Assembly (NCBI GenBank): GCA_023375785.1
Contig: SZWC01007392.1
Coordinates: forward strand, 96,228-128,673
From: Penium margaritaceum
Lineage: Eukaryota; Streptophyta; Zygnematophyceae; Desmidiales; Peniaceae
Direction: 5' to 3'
Length of the DNA stretch: 32,446 bases
Shown here: piece after piece, positions 19,351 through 29,945 of the stretch
Layout: each line of letters starts with the position of its first letter
How positions within the stretch are numbered: the stretch's first letter is position 1
The notes under the pieces: model-generated
What the model saw: the letters and a program-made list of their open reading frames with translations, nothing else
Databases searched by the model: none
What the model was told of the DNA's origin: nothing
Made by a program: the position numbers and the translations under genes

Positions 19351-22300
19351 TGACTGAGACTGAGCTATGGTCGTGCCCGGTTTCCTTGTCTGTCTTGTCT
19401 TCTCTCATGGTCTCCGCTTCCCCGTCCCATGACGACGTTGCGTGGCTTGACGATTGGCAGTCTCGGTTCGCGCCTCCTTCCACCACGTCCGCGTCCCTTG
19501 CTTACTGCCATGTGACCGTTAGCGATCTAGCGATCCCGGTCCAGGACCATGCTGAGACCTGGATCATCGACTCCGGGGCAACGCATCACATGACAGCCTC
19601 TCGTGAGGCCTTTAGTATGCTCGGTGCGGTAGGCGATGTCTCCGGTGTCTGGACAGGATCTGGCCAGATGTTGCCTGTCGGTGGTGTTGGCGTCGTTCAT
19701 TTTTGTGGTCCCTCCGATGACGTCTTTCTGATCGATGTCCTCTTCGTCCATGGTCTTGAGCTCAGCCTACTGTCCGTCAGTGCCCTTGACCGCATGTGCA
19801 TAGACGTTGTGCACTCGCGTGGTGTTGGCACGGTGTTGTTGCATCCGTTTGGTCTTGTTGTTCTGCACGCCATCGCCCGTGGTAACGTGTGGCATGTACC
19901 TTGCCTCTCCTTCTCTCCTTTCGTATCCTTCCCGTCGGCTGCCACAGGCCATGTGTTTGTCACGAATACACTTTCTCCTTAGCACACTCGCCTTTTACAC
20001 CGCCGCCTCTACCACGTTCACTCTGCTGTCGTAGACAGCATGCTCCGCACCCAGCCGGCCAAGGGCCTTGACCCGAGGACTTTCCTCCTGTTGTGCCCCA
20101 CTGAGTGCATTGATTGCGCTCACGAGAAGATGCATCGGTCCACGTATCCCTTGTCTTCCTCCCGTGCGTCCGCCTCTCTCGACCTTGTCCACTCGAACGT
20201 CATGGGACCTCTCCCCACCGAGTCTGTCGGTGAGCATGGTCGCTATGTCCTCACCCTCACTGACGACTATTCTCGCTACTGCTGGGTGTTCTGCCTTTGG
20301 CAGAACAGCGATGTCGCCCACGCCATCCAGGACTGGCTTGTCCTTGCGGAGCACAAGTATGGCCGCTCTCTCTGCCGTTTTTTCTCCGATCGTGGTGGTG
20401 AGTACATGGGTGAGGCCATAACCTTTCTCGCACCCCGCGGCATCCGTCATGAGACGTCCGCGCCTTACACCCCCGCCCAGAACGGTGTCTCCGACCGGTG
20501 GAACCGTACCATGGCCGACGCCGTCCGCACCATGCGCGTCGAGTCAGGTCTCTTAGATGGCTTCTATTTTGAAGCCATGGCCTACACGACCTGGGTCTGG
20601 AACCGGATTCCCCTCGGTCCCCTTCGTTGCCAGTCCACGCCGTATCAGCATTGGTGCGGTTAGCGAGCTGACCTCCGCCCGGCTTACGTCTGGAGCTGCG
20701 TGGCCATTGTTTGGCTGCTCACCCCACAGCAGGGCGGCAAGCTCGCCATAGGACGTCCTTGCACCTTCCTCGGTGTCTCTCGTTAGTCCAAGGCCTGGCG
20801 GTTCTGGGATGCCTCCCGGCACTGCATCGTTGATTCTCGGGACGCCCTCTTCTCCGAGGACCTATTTCCTCGCAAACTCATTTGCTCCTGCTCGTCAGTG
20901 TCCATCCCGTCGCGTGGGGGAGTGGTGAGTCCGTCCTCTGTCCTGCCGCTTCTGGGTGACACATCCCTTTGTCCCTGTGAGCCGGTAGCCCCAGTTGCGG
21001 CCGCAGGTCTTTCCGAGCCGGCAGCCCCAGTCGCGTCTACTGGTCCCTCCGGGCCAGCAGCCCCTACCGCGTCCGCTGGTCCCTCCGGGTCGGCAGCCAC
21101 AGTTTCGTCCGCTTGTCCCTCCAGGCCGGCAGCCCCAGTCGGGTCCGCTGGTTCCTCTGGGCTGGCAACCCCAGTCGCGTCCGCTTGTCCCTTCGGGCCA
21201 GCAGCCCCAGTCGCGTCCACTGGTCCCTCCGGGCTAGCAGCCCTAGTTGCGTCCGATGGTACGTCCGGGCCGGTAGCCCCGGTCACGTCCGCTGGTCCCT
21301 CTGGGCCGGCAGCCCCAGTCGCTTCCGCTGGTCCCTCTGGGCCGGCAGCCCCAGTTGTGTTTGGTGGTCCCTCCGGGCCGGCAGTCCCAGTTGCGTCTGC
21401 TGGTCCCTCCGCACTTGCAGCCCCAATCACATCTGCTGGTCCTTTCGGACTGGCAGCCCTAGGTGCGTCTGCTAGCCCCTCCTGGCCAACAGCTCTAGTC
21501 GCTCTAGTCGGGCCAGCAGCCCCGGTTACATCCACGGGCCCCTCCGAGCCCGCAACCCCATCCGCCTCCATTGTCCCGGCGGACTCAGTGCCATCGCCTG
21601 CCCTGCCAGGATTTACGCGTGGCCCAGGCGGCAACCTCCGACCCAGATCGTCAATGAGCATGTAGACTGTCGCACCGCGCTCCGTGGCGCCTCAACCCCC
21701 CGTGGCTCCACGTGTCTCCTCCACTCCCACGGTCGTGAGTGGGGATCCTGGCACCAAGGCCCTCGGCTTGACCACCTTGCCCATCATTACAGACCTTCAC
21801 CCGGGCTTCACACTGGGCTATGCCATGCTTCATCATGAGCAGCAGTACGCTGTCGTGGTTGCACTCGCGCATATCCCATTTGGGGCTCAAGATGCATACG
21901 CTCTCTCAGTCCGCTCCACAGCATGCTTGGAGGACCCAGACACCCTGCGCGGGGCACGAGCCTCTCCTAAGACTGGACACTGGGACGCTGCTTGCGCCGA
22001 TGAGGTCGTCGCTATCCGACAGCACCACGTGTACAACCTCGTCGGCTATCCTCCAGGATGGAAGGCCATCGGCGCCAAGTGGGTCTTTCGGTGCAAGTGG
22101 AAGCCCGAAGGGTCCTTGGACAAGTACAAGGCCCGCCTTATAGCCAAGGGGTTTGCCCAGATTCCTTGGGTTGATTACAACCACATCTTTGCCCCAGCTA
22201 GCCGGTTCTCCACTAGCCGGGCACTCTTCAGCCTGGTCGCCCAGCATGGGTGGGAGCTGCATCAGATGGATGTGAGCAACGCTTTTCTCCATGGTTCACT

Positions 22301-23080
22301 AGAAGGTGAAGATCTCTGCATGGTGCAAACCCCAGGCTTCAACGATGGCACTGGGAGATTCTGGTGCTTGCGCAAGGCCCTCTATGGCATGAAGCTGTTG
22401 CCTTGGTGGTGGAACCAAGAAATCAGCAGCACGCTCCTTCGTGGTGGGCTCTAATGCAGCAGCGCTGACCCCGCACTGTTTATCAGTCCGCGAGGCCAGA
22501 TTTTGGCCGCTGTTTTGGTCTACATCAACGATATGCTCATTGCGTCGCCAGACACGGCTGCCATCCAGCATGTTAAGGACCTACTACACGTCGCCTACCA
22601 GATGAAGGCCATCGGATCTGCCAGAGTCTTCTTGGACATGGAGCGCGAGCATGGTCGCTCCCAGGGCATCCTGCACATCCACCAGGCCGCCTCTGTGCAG
22701 ACACTGTCCACCCACTTTGCGGAGGACCTGCTACTCATACCGAGCGCATCCTCACCCATGGCACCCGATGGCCAGGTGAAGCTAAAGAGTGCTGACCAAG
22801 CCGTTGTGGCGGAGCCAGTTGACATGACCACGTACCTGCGAGTCATTGGGTCACTGATGTTCCTGGTGACAACGACGCGCCCGAACATCGCGTTCGCCGT
22901 CAACCTCCTAGCCCAATTCTATCAAGAGCCACGTCACCTCCACTACGAGGCCGCGATCCGAGTTCTGCGCTATGCCGTCTCGACTCCTTGGCAAAGTCTC
23001 ATGTTCCGCCGTCAGCCATTTGTTGTCGCGGTGGGCTACACCGATAGTGACTGCGCTGGAAGTCCGGACGGTAAGAGCTG
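19350..23080 (+). pseudogene. pol: E3 pol, stop-riddled, truncated in RNase H
   Basis: The frame continues from gag. Protease is WIIDSGATHHMT near 19560-19595. The integrase zinc region has LLHRRLYH and CIDCAHEK, and the core has VHSNVMGPLP, DDYSRYCWVF, SDRGGEYMG and APYTPAQNGVSDRWNRT. The first integrase Asp is Asn (20196-20198). A 12-residue repeat linker (20985-21560) and SGDPGTKALG (21738) precede RT: GAKWVFRCKW, YKARLIAKGF, LHQMDVSNAFLHG, LRKALYGMK. The RT centre is YIND instead of YVDD (22521-22532). RNase H ends abruptly after YTDSDCAGSPDGKS and runs into LTR. In-frame stops are TAG 19980, 20661, 20784, 21663 and TAA 22452, with another TAG at 19341 just upstream. Dead RT and integrase residues make this copy inactive. 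Confidence 0.87.
20985..21560 (+). repeat. E3 36-bp minisatellite encoding a 12-residue repeat
   Basis: About 14-15 tandem 36-bp units encode variants of SGPAAPVASAGP between integrase and RT, all in the pol frame. The copies vary by single residues (SGSAATVSSACP, SGLATPVASACP, SGPVAPVTSAGP), so the array is old and in-frame. Its reverse complement is also open, giving a mirror-image ORF that should not be called a gene. Confidence 0.85.
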
Positions 23081-23640
23081 CACGTGTCCCCTGCTGTATG
23101 GCCCTGTTTGGCATCGTTGACTTTCGTAGGCACAGCCTGGGTTCAGGCAGCCATAACTATTTACCAGTAGTTTTCTAGCTGATTCTGACCACACGACTGC
23201 GTTTGCAACGGCGATATTATGGTACGGTACAGTTTGCAGGCAAAACGGACGACGCCCGGGTTTTGGGCTGTCGGGCGTCTAAGAGGGTTGTCTTGCGTGG
23301 CTCATCGAGAAAACCCTGCCTGCCAGAAAACAGGTCCGAGACTATTTTCTGATTGGCTAGTTAGCTGAGTAACAAGTTCTACACTAATGGGGGGGAGCGA
23401 GAACTGGAGGGGTCTCCCATTGTTGCTCATTCTTCAATCCTAATCACTCACTTTTCGTTTTTAGCTGCTTTCTGGTGCTAACAATGGCGCGCATGTTTTT
23501 GAGTCACAAACTCAGAGCTTCCAAACTTAGACTCTAGAGCAGCAGATTGAGGGGGCAGCAGACTAAAGCAACGAGCGTGGAAGCCCGCACGCTGCATCAA
23601 GAAGGCATGCTGCCCCAACCTGTTGACTAGGTTTTCCAGC
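23081..23640 (+). repeat. E3 3' LTR, 5'-truncated
   Basis: This matches about 16215-16764 from GCTGTATGGCCCTGTTTGG to GACTAGGTTTTCCAG. The first 300 or so bases of the LTR and the preceding polypurine tract are missing. It abuts the E4 LTR remnant in the opposite orientation. Confidence 0.83.
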
Positions 23641-24001
23641 CAAGTAGCGTCTACGCTAATCCCCGGTACCAACAGTGCCAGAAACTTGCAGTTCATGAAA
23701 CTTGGACCCTAAGCAGGACACAGGGCTCCAAACGCAAGAGGGCAGTCAAACACGGTGCTGGACGTGTGCAAACAGCATATGCAATGACGGTGCCTGCTGG
23801 CGGCACGACTGCCGAGGAGGTCTGCCAATGGAGCTCAGCACATTCGAGGGAGGAGGCTCCAGCAAACTACGTGTAGGCCTCAGCGTGCATCGGCTCCACC
23901 GGACGACACCCCATCAGCGTCGCGTTCAGCCCTTTGTCATCTACACGCCGATGTATGCAAGCCACAAGGACACAACAAAGTATGTGAGACAAAAACCAAC
24001 A
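23641..24001 (-). repeat. E4 3' LTR, starting half
   Basis: Read on the minus strand it begins TGTTGGTTTTTGTCTCACATAC at 24001 next to a polypurine tract. It aligns with 31752-32113 of the 5' LTR (shared CAAACACGGTGCTGGA, TGCCTGCTGGCGGCACGACTG). It is continuous with 15910 once E3 is removed. Confidence 0.82.
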
Positions 24002-24010
24002 CTCTCCCAT
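24002..24010 (-). other. E4 polypurine tract
   Basis: ATGGGAGAG on the minus strand directly precedes the TGTTGG LTR start and resembles the E1 tract ATGGGGGAG. Confidence 0.75.
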
Positions 24011-24080
24011 GACTCACAAGCGCAGTGTACATGGACGGGCAGAGAACACAGAGACCAAACAGACAGGGAGAGAGAGAGCC

Positions 24081-25794
24081 TCACGGAGGCACACCGACCA
24101 CGCAAAGAACCTTCTTTAATGAGTCAGGCTTCAGTGCCTTGGTTAAAAAATCAGGCAAATGCCATGCTCTGTCAACCCACACAATGGTGATGCTGTCGTC
24201 ATGCAACAACAAACGCACATAGTGATACTCGACATTGATGTGGTTTGCGCGAGTGTGATGCACGCCATCATTATCAGCAATGGCCATGGAACTTTCATTG
24301 TCACAGTGCAACGTGATGGATGAGATTGATTGACGCAACTCGGACAATAGGCGGCGCAACCACACGCTCTCACAAGGGCGAGAACCAAGGGCCACATACT
24401 CGGCCTCAGAAGTGCTGCGCATAATGTAGCCTTGCTTGCTGCTGCGCCACGATATAGTCGTTCTGCCAACAAGGAAAATCCTGCCAATACGACTCTTACT
24501 GTCTGGACTGTCGGCCCAGCCATCGTCGATGTATCTCGTTGCCACAACAGACTACTGTCAACGGAACAAGAGGCCTTGCTTTGGGGTAGAGACAACAAAG
24601 CGCTACTCTCAGATCACGGCCTCGAAGTGGGGTTGACGCGGCTCCAAAGAGAACTGTGTGAGGTGGTTGACGGTGAAGGCAATGTCTGAACGCATCGTCG
24701 TCGTGAGGAACATCAGTGAGTCGATGATGCGCAAATACGTGGTCACGTGTACAAGCTTCCCCACCACCAGTGGATGAGAGCTCTGGAGCATCGTGTGATC
24801 GTCGGGCGGCATGGCTGAGGATGCTCTTGGCACGAGAGGCAAGTCCTCATTGAAGCGCCCGGAAAAGGTCTGGACGTACGGGGCCTGGTGGACATGCACA
24901 ATACTCACAGAGTAATCATGCTCAAGCTCCATGCATAGAAAGACTCGTGCTCGCCTGAGGTCTTTCATCTAATCGGTAGCATGCACCAGGTCCTTGACCC
25001 ACTGGATTGTAGTTGCATCCGACGATGCGATGAGAAGGTTGTTGACATAGACCTGGACAACGACGAGGATCTAACCTCGCGGACAAATGAACAGCGCGGG
25101 GTCAGCAGAGCTGCAAAGGAGGCCGCAACTGAGAAGCGTACGACTAATCTCCTAGTTTTGGTAGCGCGGTGACTGCTTCAAGCCATAAAGGGCCTTCCGC
25201 AGCTTCTAGACCATGTCAGAGCCATCATAGAAGTTTAAAGGATGTACCATGTAGAGCTCCTCGCTCTCTAGTGATCCATGGAAAAAGGCCACATCCATCT
25301 GATGCAGTTCCAACCCGTACTGGGCAACCAGGCTCAACAACGCCCGGCTGGTGAAGAATTGACTAACCGGGGGGGAAGATCAGGTCATCGTCGACCCCAA
25401 GGACCTGAACAAACCCCTTGGCTGAGAGACGGGCCTTGTACTTGTCCATGGACTCGTCTGGCGTCCACTTCCGTCGGAGAACTCACTTGGCGCTTATGGC
25501 CTTGCAACCCCGGGGGAGGTTGACGAGCTCATAGACGTGATATTGCCGAATGGTAGCAACCTCGTCGGCACATGCAGCCTCGCAGTAAACGGCCTCGAGA
25601 GATGCCAGAGCCTCGCGTAGGGTGGCTGGGTCCTTTGGTCGCTCCGTGGGGCAGATTGTAAGGGCATGCACGTCCTGCACCCGTGGTGGCATCCGCATGA
25701 GCTTGGCCGTAACGGCATGCTGGTGCTCTTGATGGAGCAAGGCATAGCCCAAAGCTGACCCTAGATGTAGGTCAGTGATGACTGACAGTGTGGC
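24081..25794 (-). pseudogene. pol: E4 RT and RNase H, disrupted
   Basis: From high to low coordinates: the region after GTKALG (TAG at 25795), GYALLHQEHQHAV, AACADEVATIRQYHVYEL, TGA 25483 in place of the Trp of KWVF, YKARLSAKGF, LHQMDV, LRKALYGLKQSPR, then YVNN instead of YVDD (25038-25049). RNase H has SRIGRIFLVG, SSKQGYI, EAEYVALG, CDNES and NHINVEYHYVR, and ends VVGVPP with TGA at 24081. In-frame TAGs at 25152, 25071 and 24969 each face Gln in E3, and the TAG at 25206 faces Trp. A one-base shift occurs between 25483 and 25206. Both catalytic RT Asp residues are Asn, so the enzyme is dead. Confidence 0.85.
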
Positions 25795-26556
25795 CTAGCC
25801 AAGTGCCTTGGTGCCAAGGTCCCCACTTACGACTATGGAAGTGGGTCGGACATGAGGTAATGAGCGTCGTGGGATGACATGGGGTCGTGGCACGAGAGGA
25901 CATGAGGAGGCGGTTTGAGTGCTCACTGCCGGCCTTGGTCTAAGGCTCCCGCTTGGACCATGTGTGTAGTGTGCGGATACGGACGGGATAGCGAGCCCTG
26001 AGGGGCTGGCGGACATGGACAGGGCAGCCGGCCCTGAGGGGCTGGCAGCCACAGACAAAGCAGCCGGGCCTGAGGGGCTGGCGGACAGAGACGCGGCCGC
26101 AGGACGTAAGGGGTTGGCGGACAAGAACGGGGAAGCCGACCCTTGGGGGCTGGCAGGCACGGACAAGGTAGTCAGCTTTGAGGGGCTGTCGGGCACGGAC
26201 AAGGCAGTCGGCTCTGAGGGGCTATCGGACACAGATGGGGCAGCCGACCCTAAGGGGCTGTCAAACACGGACGGGATAGCCGACCCTGAGGGGCTGGTGG
26301 GTACGGACAAGGCAGCCGCCCCTGAGGGACTCTCGGACAAAGATGGGGTAGCCGGCCCTGAAGGGCTGGCGGTCACGTACGGAGCAGCCGGCTCTAAGGA
26401 GCTAGCAGGCAAGGACGGGGCAGCCGGCTCTGAGGGGCTGTCGGACACAGGTGGGACAGCCGGCCCTGAAAATCCTACGGGTGCGGACGATAAAACGTCT
26501 GGACGCGTTTGGACGGTGGACGGACCCACCACTACCCCACGCGACAGGAGGAACAT
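25795..26556 (-). repeat. E4 linker with 12-residue tandem repeat and GTKALG block
   Basis: On the minus strand about 13 units of 36 bp encode variants of SPSGPAALSVSA (about 25980-26490). They are followed by a Pro/Arg-rich stretch and VVSGDLGTKALG. The whole segment is one open frame. It matches the E3 array in unit length and place but differs in sequence, and G in E3 unit ends is often replaced by S here. Confidence 0.82.
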
Positions 26557-28379
26557 CGATGCGGTGGAGCAAACAAAGTCACAAGGAAACAGGTCCTCAA
26601 AGAAGAAGACGTGCTGAGACTTGACAATGCAGTATTGCGTGGGATCCTACAAATGCCATGCCTTTGACAGATGTGAGATGCCAGTGTGTAGGGACGGCCG
26701 CGAGGCTCAAGCTTTCCACCCTGGTGTGGCACAGGAAACCACACGATGGCTACGCAACCCCAAATGCGGGCCGGATGCAGGTCAGATCGCTCTCCACACT
26801 AGTGCCGGTATGGTGTGGACTAACGGGGAATGGGTCCACTGGGAATCCAGTACTAGACCTATGTCATGTAGGTCATGGGCACTTTAAACATGCTAAATTG
26901 GACCCTCATGGTGCGGACGACGTCGGCCAGGGTGTAGTTCCATCGCTTAGAAACACCGTTTTGGGCTGGCGTGTAAGGCGCCGGCGTCTCATGATGGATC
27001 CCAGGGGAGGCAAGGAAGAGTGTGGTTTCCCCTAGAAACTTACCCTCGCAATCAGAACCAAAGAGGCGGAGGGGAAGGCCACAATGTGTCGAGCATAGAC
27101 AAGCCAGTCCCAAATGGTTAGAGCAACGTCTCTGTTCTGCTAAAGTCAGAAGACCCAGAGATAGCGAGATTAGTCGTCCATAAGGGTCAAGACATAACGA
27201 GCGTGCTCGCGGGCTGACTTTGTCGCGAGAGGACCCATGACATCAAAGTGAACCAAGTCGAGCGGGGCAGTCGCTGGAGAGGCAGAGAGGGGGTAGGTGG
27301 AACGGTGCATCTTCCCCTGTGCGTAATCAATGCACTCGTTGCAACATGGCAAAGGAAAGGAGGTTGGGTCAAGGCCCATGGGTTGTTGCGTGCAAAGCAT
27401 GTTGTCAACAGTGATAGAGCGGACGTGATCGAGGCAACGATGAAGGAGACATGTGTGTTGCAGAGAAAGTGTGCTCGTAATAAACACGTAGCTAGTGTCG
27501 ACCGATGAGAAGGGGGTAGAGGTAGAAGGAGACAAGCGTGGTACGTGCCACAAGTTGCCACGGGCGGTGGCAGGCAAAACAACACGACCTCACGGATGCA
27601 ATGGCGGAATACCCACACCATGCGAGTGCAAAATGTCCATGCTCATGCAATGAAGGGCGGTGACAGATAGGAGGCTGAGCCCAAGGCCAAGGACAGAGAG
27701 GAAATCAGTCACGAAGACATCACCAGTAGGACCATGGAAACGAACGACACCGATACCACAAACTGGTAACACCTGACCAGAACCCGTACGCACCCTGGTG
27801 ACATCGATGACGGGATCAAGGACACAGAAGGCCTCACGCGAGGCCGTCATGTAATGCGTAGCCCAAAAGTCAATGATCCAGGTCTCGCACAGATCCTAGA
27901 CCGGTCAGGCCAGGTGGCTGACCGTCACATGGCAATGGGCGAGCGACGTTGACGCGGTGAACGGAGGTGCGAAGCGGGACTGCCACTCATTTGACCGGGC
28001 GACGCCATCACAAAAACGAGTGGTTGGGAAAGTCACAGCAGAGGATGGTGTGGACAAAGATAAAGGACACGATCGTAGCACAGACTCTATCATGTAGGAT
28101 AAAGAGGAACTAGTGACACCGCAACTCGCACTTCCCTGGGAGGAGGGCATGGAAGAACAAGTTGAAGTACGATGAACTGCTACAGCTGACGCTCGCGGGT
28201 GGAGGGTCGGACGGAGTAGACCAACTGTGGTGTAATGGCACTGGAGTCCAAGGAGGGAGAGGAAGGCACCAGTGACGGAGGAGTGGGCGCAGATGGCTAC
28301 GAAAGATACTTCGGTGGGGCCATCGCGAGCGGCGCAGGTGCATTAGGAGCAGGAGCAGATGGACCCCCGACGGTCACTG
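26557..28379 (-). pseudogene. pol: E4 protease and integrase, disrupted
   Basis: From high to low coordinates: a Ser/Pro-rich spacer, EWQSRFAPPFTASTSLAHCHV, protease WIIDFWATHYMT in place of the D-S-G motif (27850-27895), then LSVTALHCMSMD, the integrase zinc part (LQHTCLLHRCLDH, CIDYAQGKMHRSTYP), VHFDVMGPLA with its first Asp kept, and DD followed by TAA at 27170. After a damaged stretch with TGA and TAG, the frame changes and APYTPAQNGVSKRWN appears (26859-27113). TAGs at 26859 and 26853 face Trp (TWVWN) and TAG 26820 faces Gln of E3. Several frame changes are needed to read through. The protease change S-G to F-W alone would abolish activity. Confidence 0.8.
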
Positions 28380-29945
28380 CAGTGGTGGCAAGGCAACGCT
28401 CGTGCTGGCGACTCATGGTGGAGATGATGCAAGCCTTGTCAGTCGGGAGTGGACACGTGTACCATCCGTGTCCTGACTGGCCACAGTTGTGGGAGATGAG
28501 GTTGGTGGCGCCGGATCCACTCGACTGCTACTGAGGGCCGATGCCCTTCTTGCCCCTGCGCTTCTTCTGGCTAGACGAGGGGGCATTGGTGGTGAGGCGG
28601 CAATGACCACAGAGTCATTGCCAAGAGAGGCAAGGGACTTTATGCGATGGGATGTATGACTCTTGACATGCCTTTTTGATGGAGAGGAAGAGCTCGTATG
28701 CCCAGGGCATGAGGGTATCGTGGGCAGCCATTGCGGAGAGGACACCCTGGGAGTAGTGGAAAAAGTCTTCGGAGAAGGGGTCGGTTGCATCGCGCTTGAT
28801 GGTTAGGCGAGCAAAGAGAGGGGGCTGGCTCGGCATCTCCAAGGGTGCCTAGGATGTCCTCTGCACGGTTCCAATCGGAGGTGACTATCTCCGTCTCCCC
28901 CATGCGGAGGGAGTTGAACTCCCGGATCAGGCGGCTGCTCTCAGGGTCACTGGACAAGCGATGAGGGCACATAGGTACGTGCCACGCCGCTGCCTGTTAA
29001 GGAAGAGCGCCAGTGGTGAAGTTGCCGAGGAAGGGCTCGAGGGCGAGGCATGCAGATGGGGGGGCCACAAGGACGAGGGCATGCACCTGTGTCATCCACC
29101 TAGTCAGCTTGGGTGGAGTCAAAGGGAAGTACATAGTAGGGCTACAAGCTCTTGTTGTGTGCCCAAATCGGGAAGCTGAGCTCCCAACTCCAGAACTGGT
29201 CGCCAGCCTGAAGCGGCGATGCTGGGGTTTCGAAGTCCTTTTGCCTGTGGGCGTCACCCAGAGTGGAGCATACGACTGATGTCACTGTCTACTGTTGGCG
29301 CTAGGTGTGTTGCTACACCAGGTACTGCATGGCTTAGGAGACCACAGGGCTCGTGTACCCAGGTGGAACAAAAGGTGCTTGTTGACGTTGCTGCTGCTGC
29401 TGCGGTGACTATTGTTGCTGTTGGTATGGCGGCTGCTGATGTTGCTGTTGCAGCTGCCACTATGGTAGCAATGTCTGCAGTTGCAGTGTCGCTAGCTGTT
29501 GTGTCTGCGTTGCGAGCTGCTGGTGGGAAGTGGCAAGCGGATCTGTCATGCCAACATGACCTGCAACAGAGCCTTGGGGTGTTCTTGTTGTTGCTGTGGC
29601 TGCTACTGCTGTTGCCGTTGTGGCTATTACTACTGTTGCTGCTGCTATTAGTACTACTACTGCTGCAGTTGTGGCTTCTAATGTTGTTGATGCTACTGTT
29701 GCGGCTGCTGCTGCTACTGCTAGTATTGTTCCTACTGCTACTTCTGCTACTACGACTACTACTCTTGTTGCTACTACTGCTACTCTTGCCGTCGCCGCTG
29801 CTGCTGTTGCTGCTATTGGTACTACGACCCTTGTTGCTGTTGCAGTGATGGCAGCTGGTGCTGCTATTGATATTGCAACTAATGCAGTTGTTGTAGGAAG
29901 GGGGGGTACTCCAACAAGGGAGGACCCCTCTTTGTTATCTACCAT
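28380..29945 (-). pseudogene. gag: E4 gag, disrupted
   Basis: The N-terminal part is an Ala/Val/Thr-rich low-complexity stretch from about 29945, then DPLATSHQQLATQTQQLATL. After TAG 29460 the same frame continues as Gln-rich sequence and SPLQAGDQFWSWELSFPIWA, with further TAG/TAA codons but no TGA down to about 29099. LALEPFLGNFTTG follows in another frame, then LIREFNSLRMGETEIVTSDW (28640-28972), then MAAHDTLMPWAYELFLSIKK (28615-28842) after another shift. A Lys/Arg-rich stretch and a zinc knuckle with Ser replacing the first Cys (SHNCGQSGHGWYTC) close the region. Homology to E3 gag is clear block by block. Confidence 0.78.

Larger units (their letters stand above)
15911..23640 (+). mobile_element. 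E3: copia element nested in the E4 3' LTR
   Basis: This plus-strand element is closely related to E4 in LTR, leader, gag and pol. It has a complete 5' LTR but has lost the C-terminal half of RNase H, the polypurine tract and the start of the 3' LTR through one internal deletion near 23080. From 18047 to about 23080 the reading frame is kept without a frameshift despite more than a dozen in-frame stops. No clean target duplication is seen (left AAACC; right flank AAGTA or CAGCC depending on the boundary). Confidence 0.85.

Noticed and set aside
20783..21661. Minus-strand 292-residue Gly/Ala/Pro collagen-like ORF
   Set aside because: It is the antisense of the E3 36-bp minisatellite in pol; the sense frame carries flanking integrase and RT motifs.
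15906..23645. Target duplication for E3
   Set aside because: AAACC on the left has no convincing 5-bp match on the right under any LTR boundary tried.
26015..26617. Plus-strand 200-residue repeat ORF (GPEGLADTD-like)
   Set aside because: Antisense of the E4 linker array; the minus strand is the pol frame.
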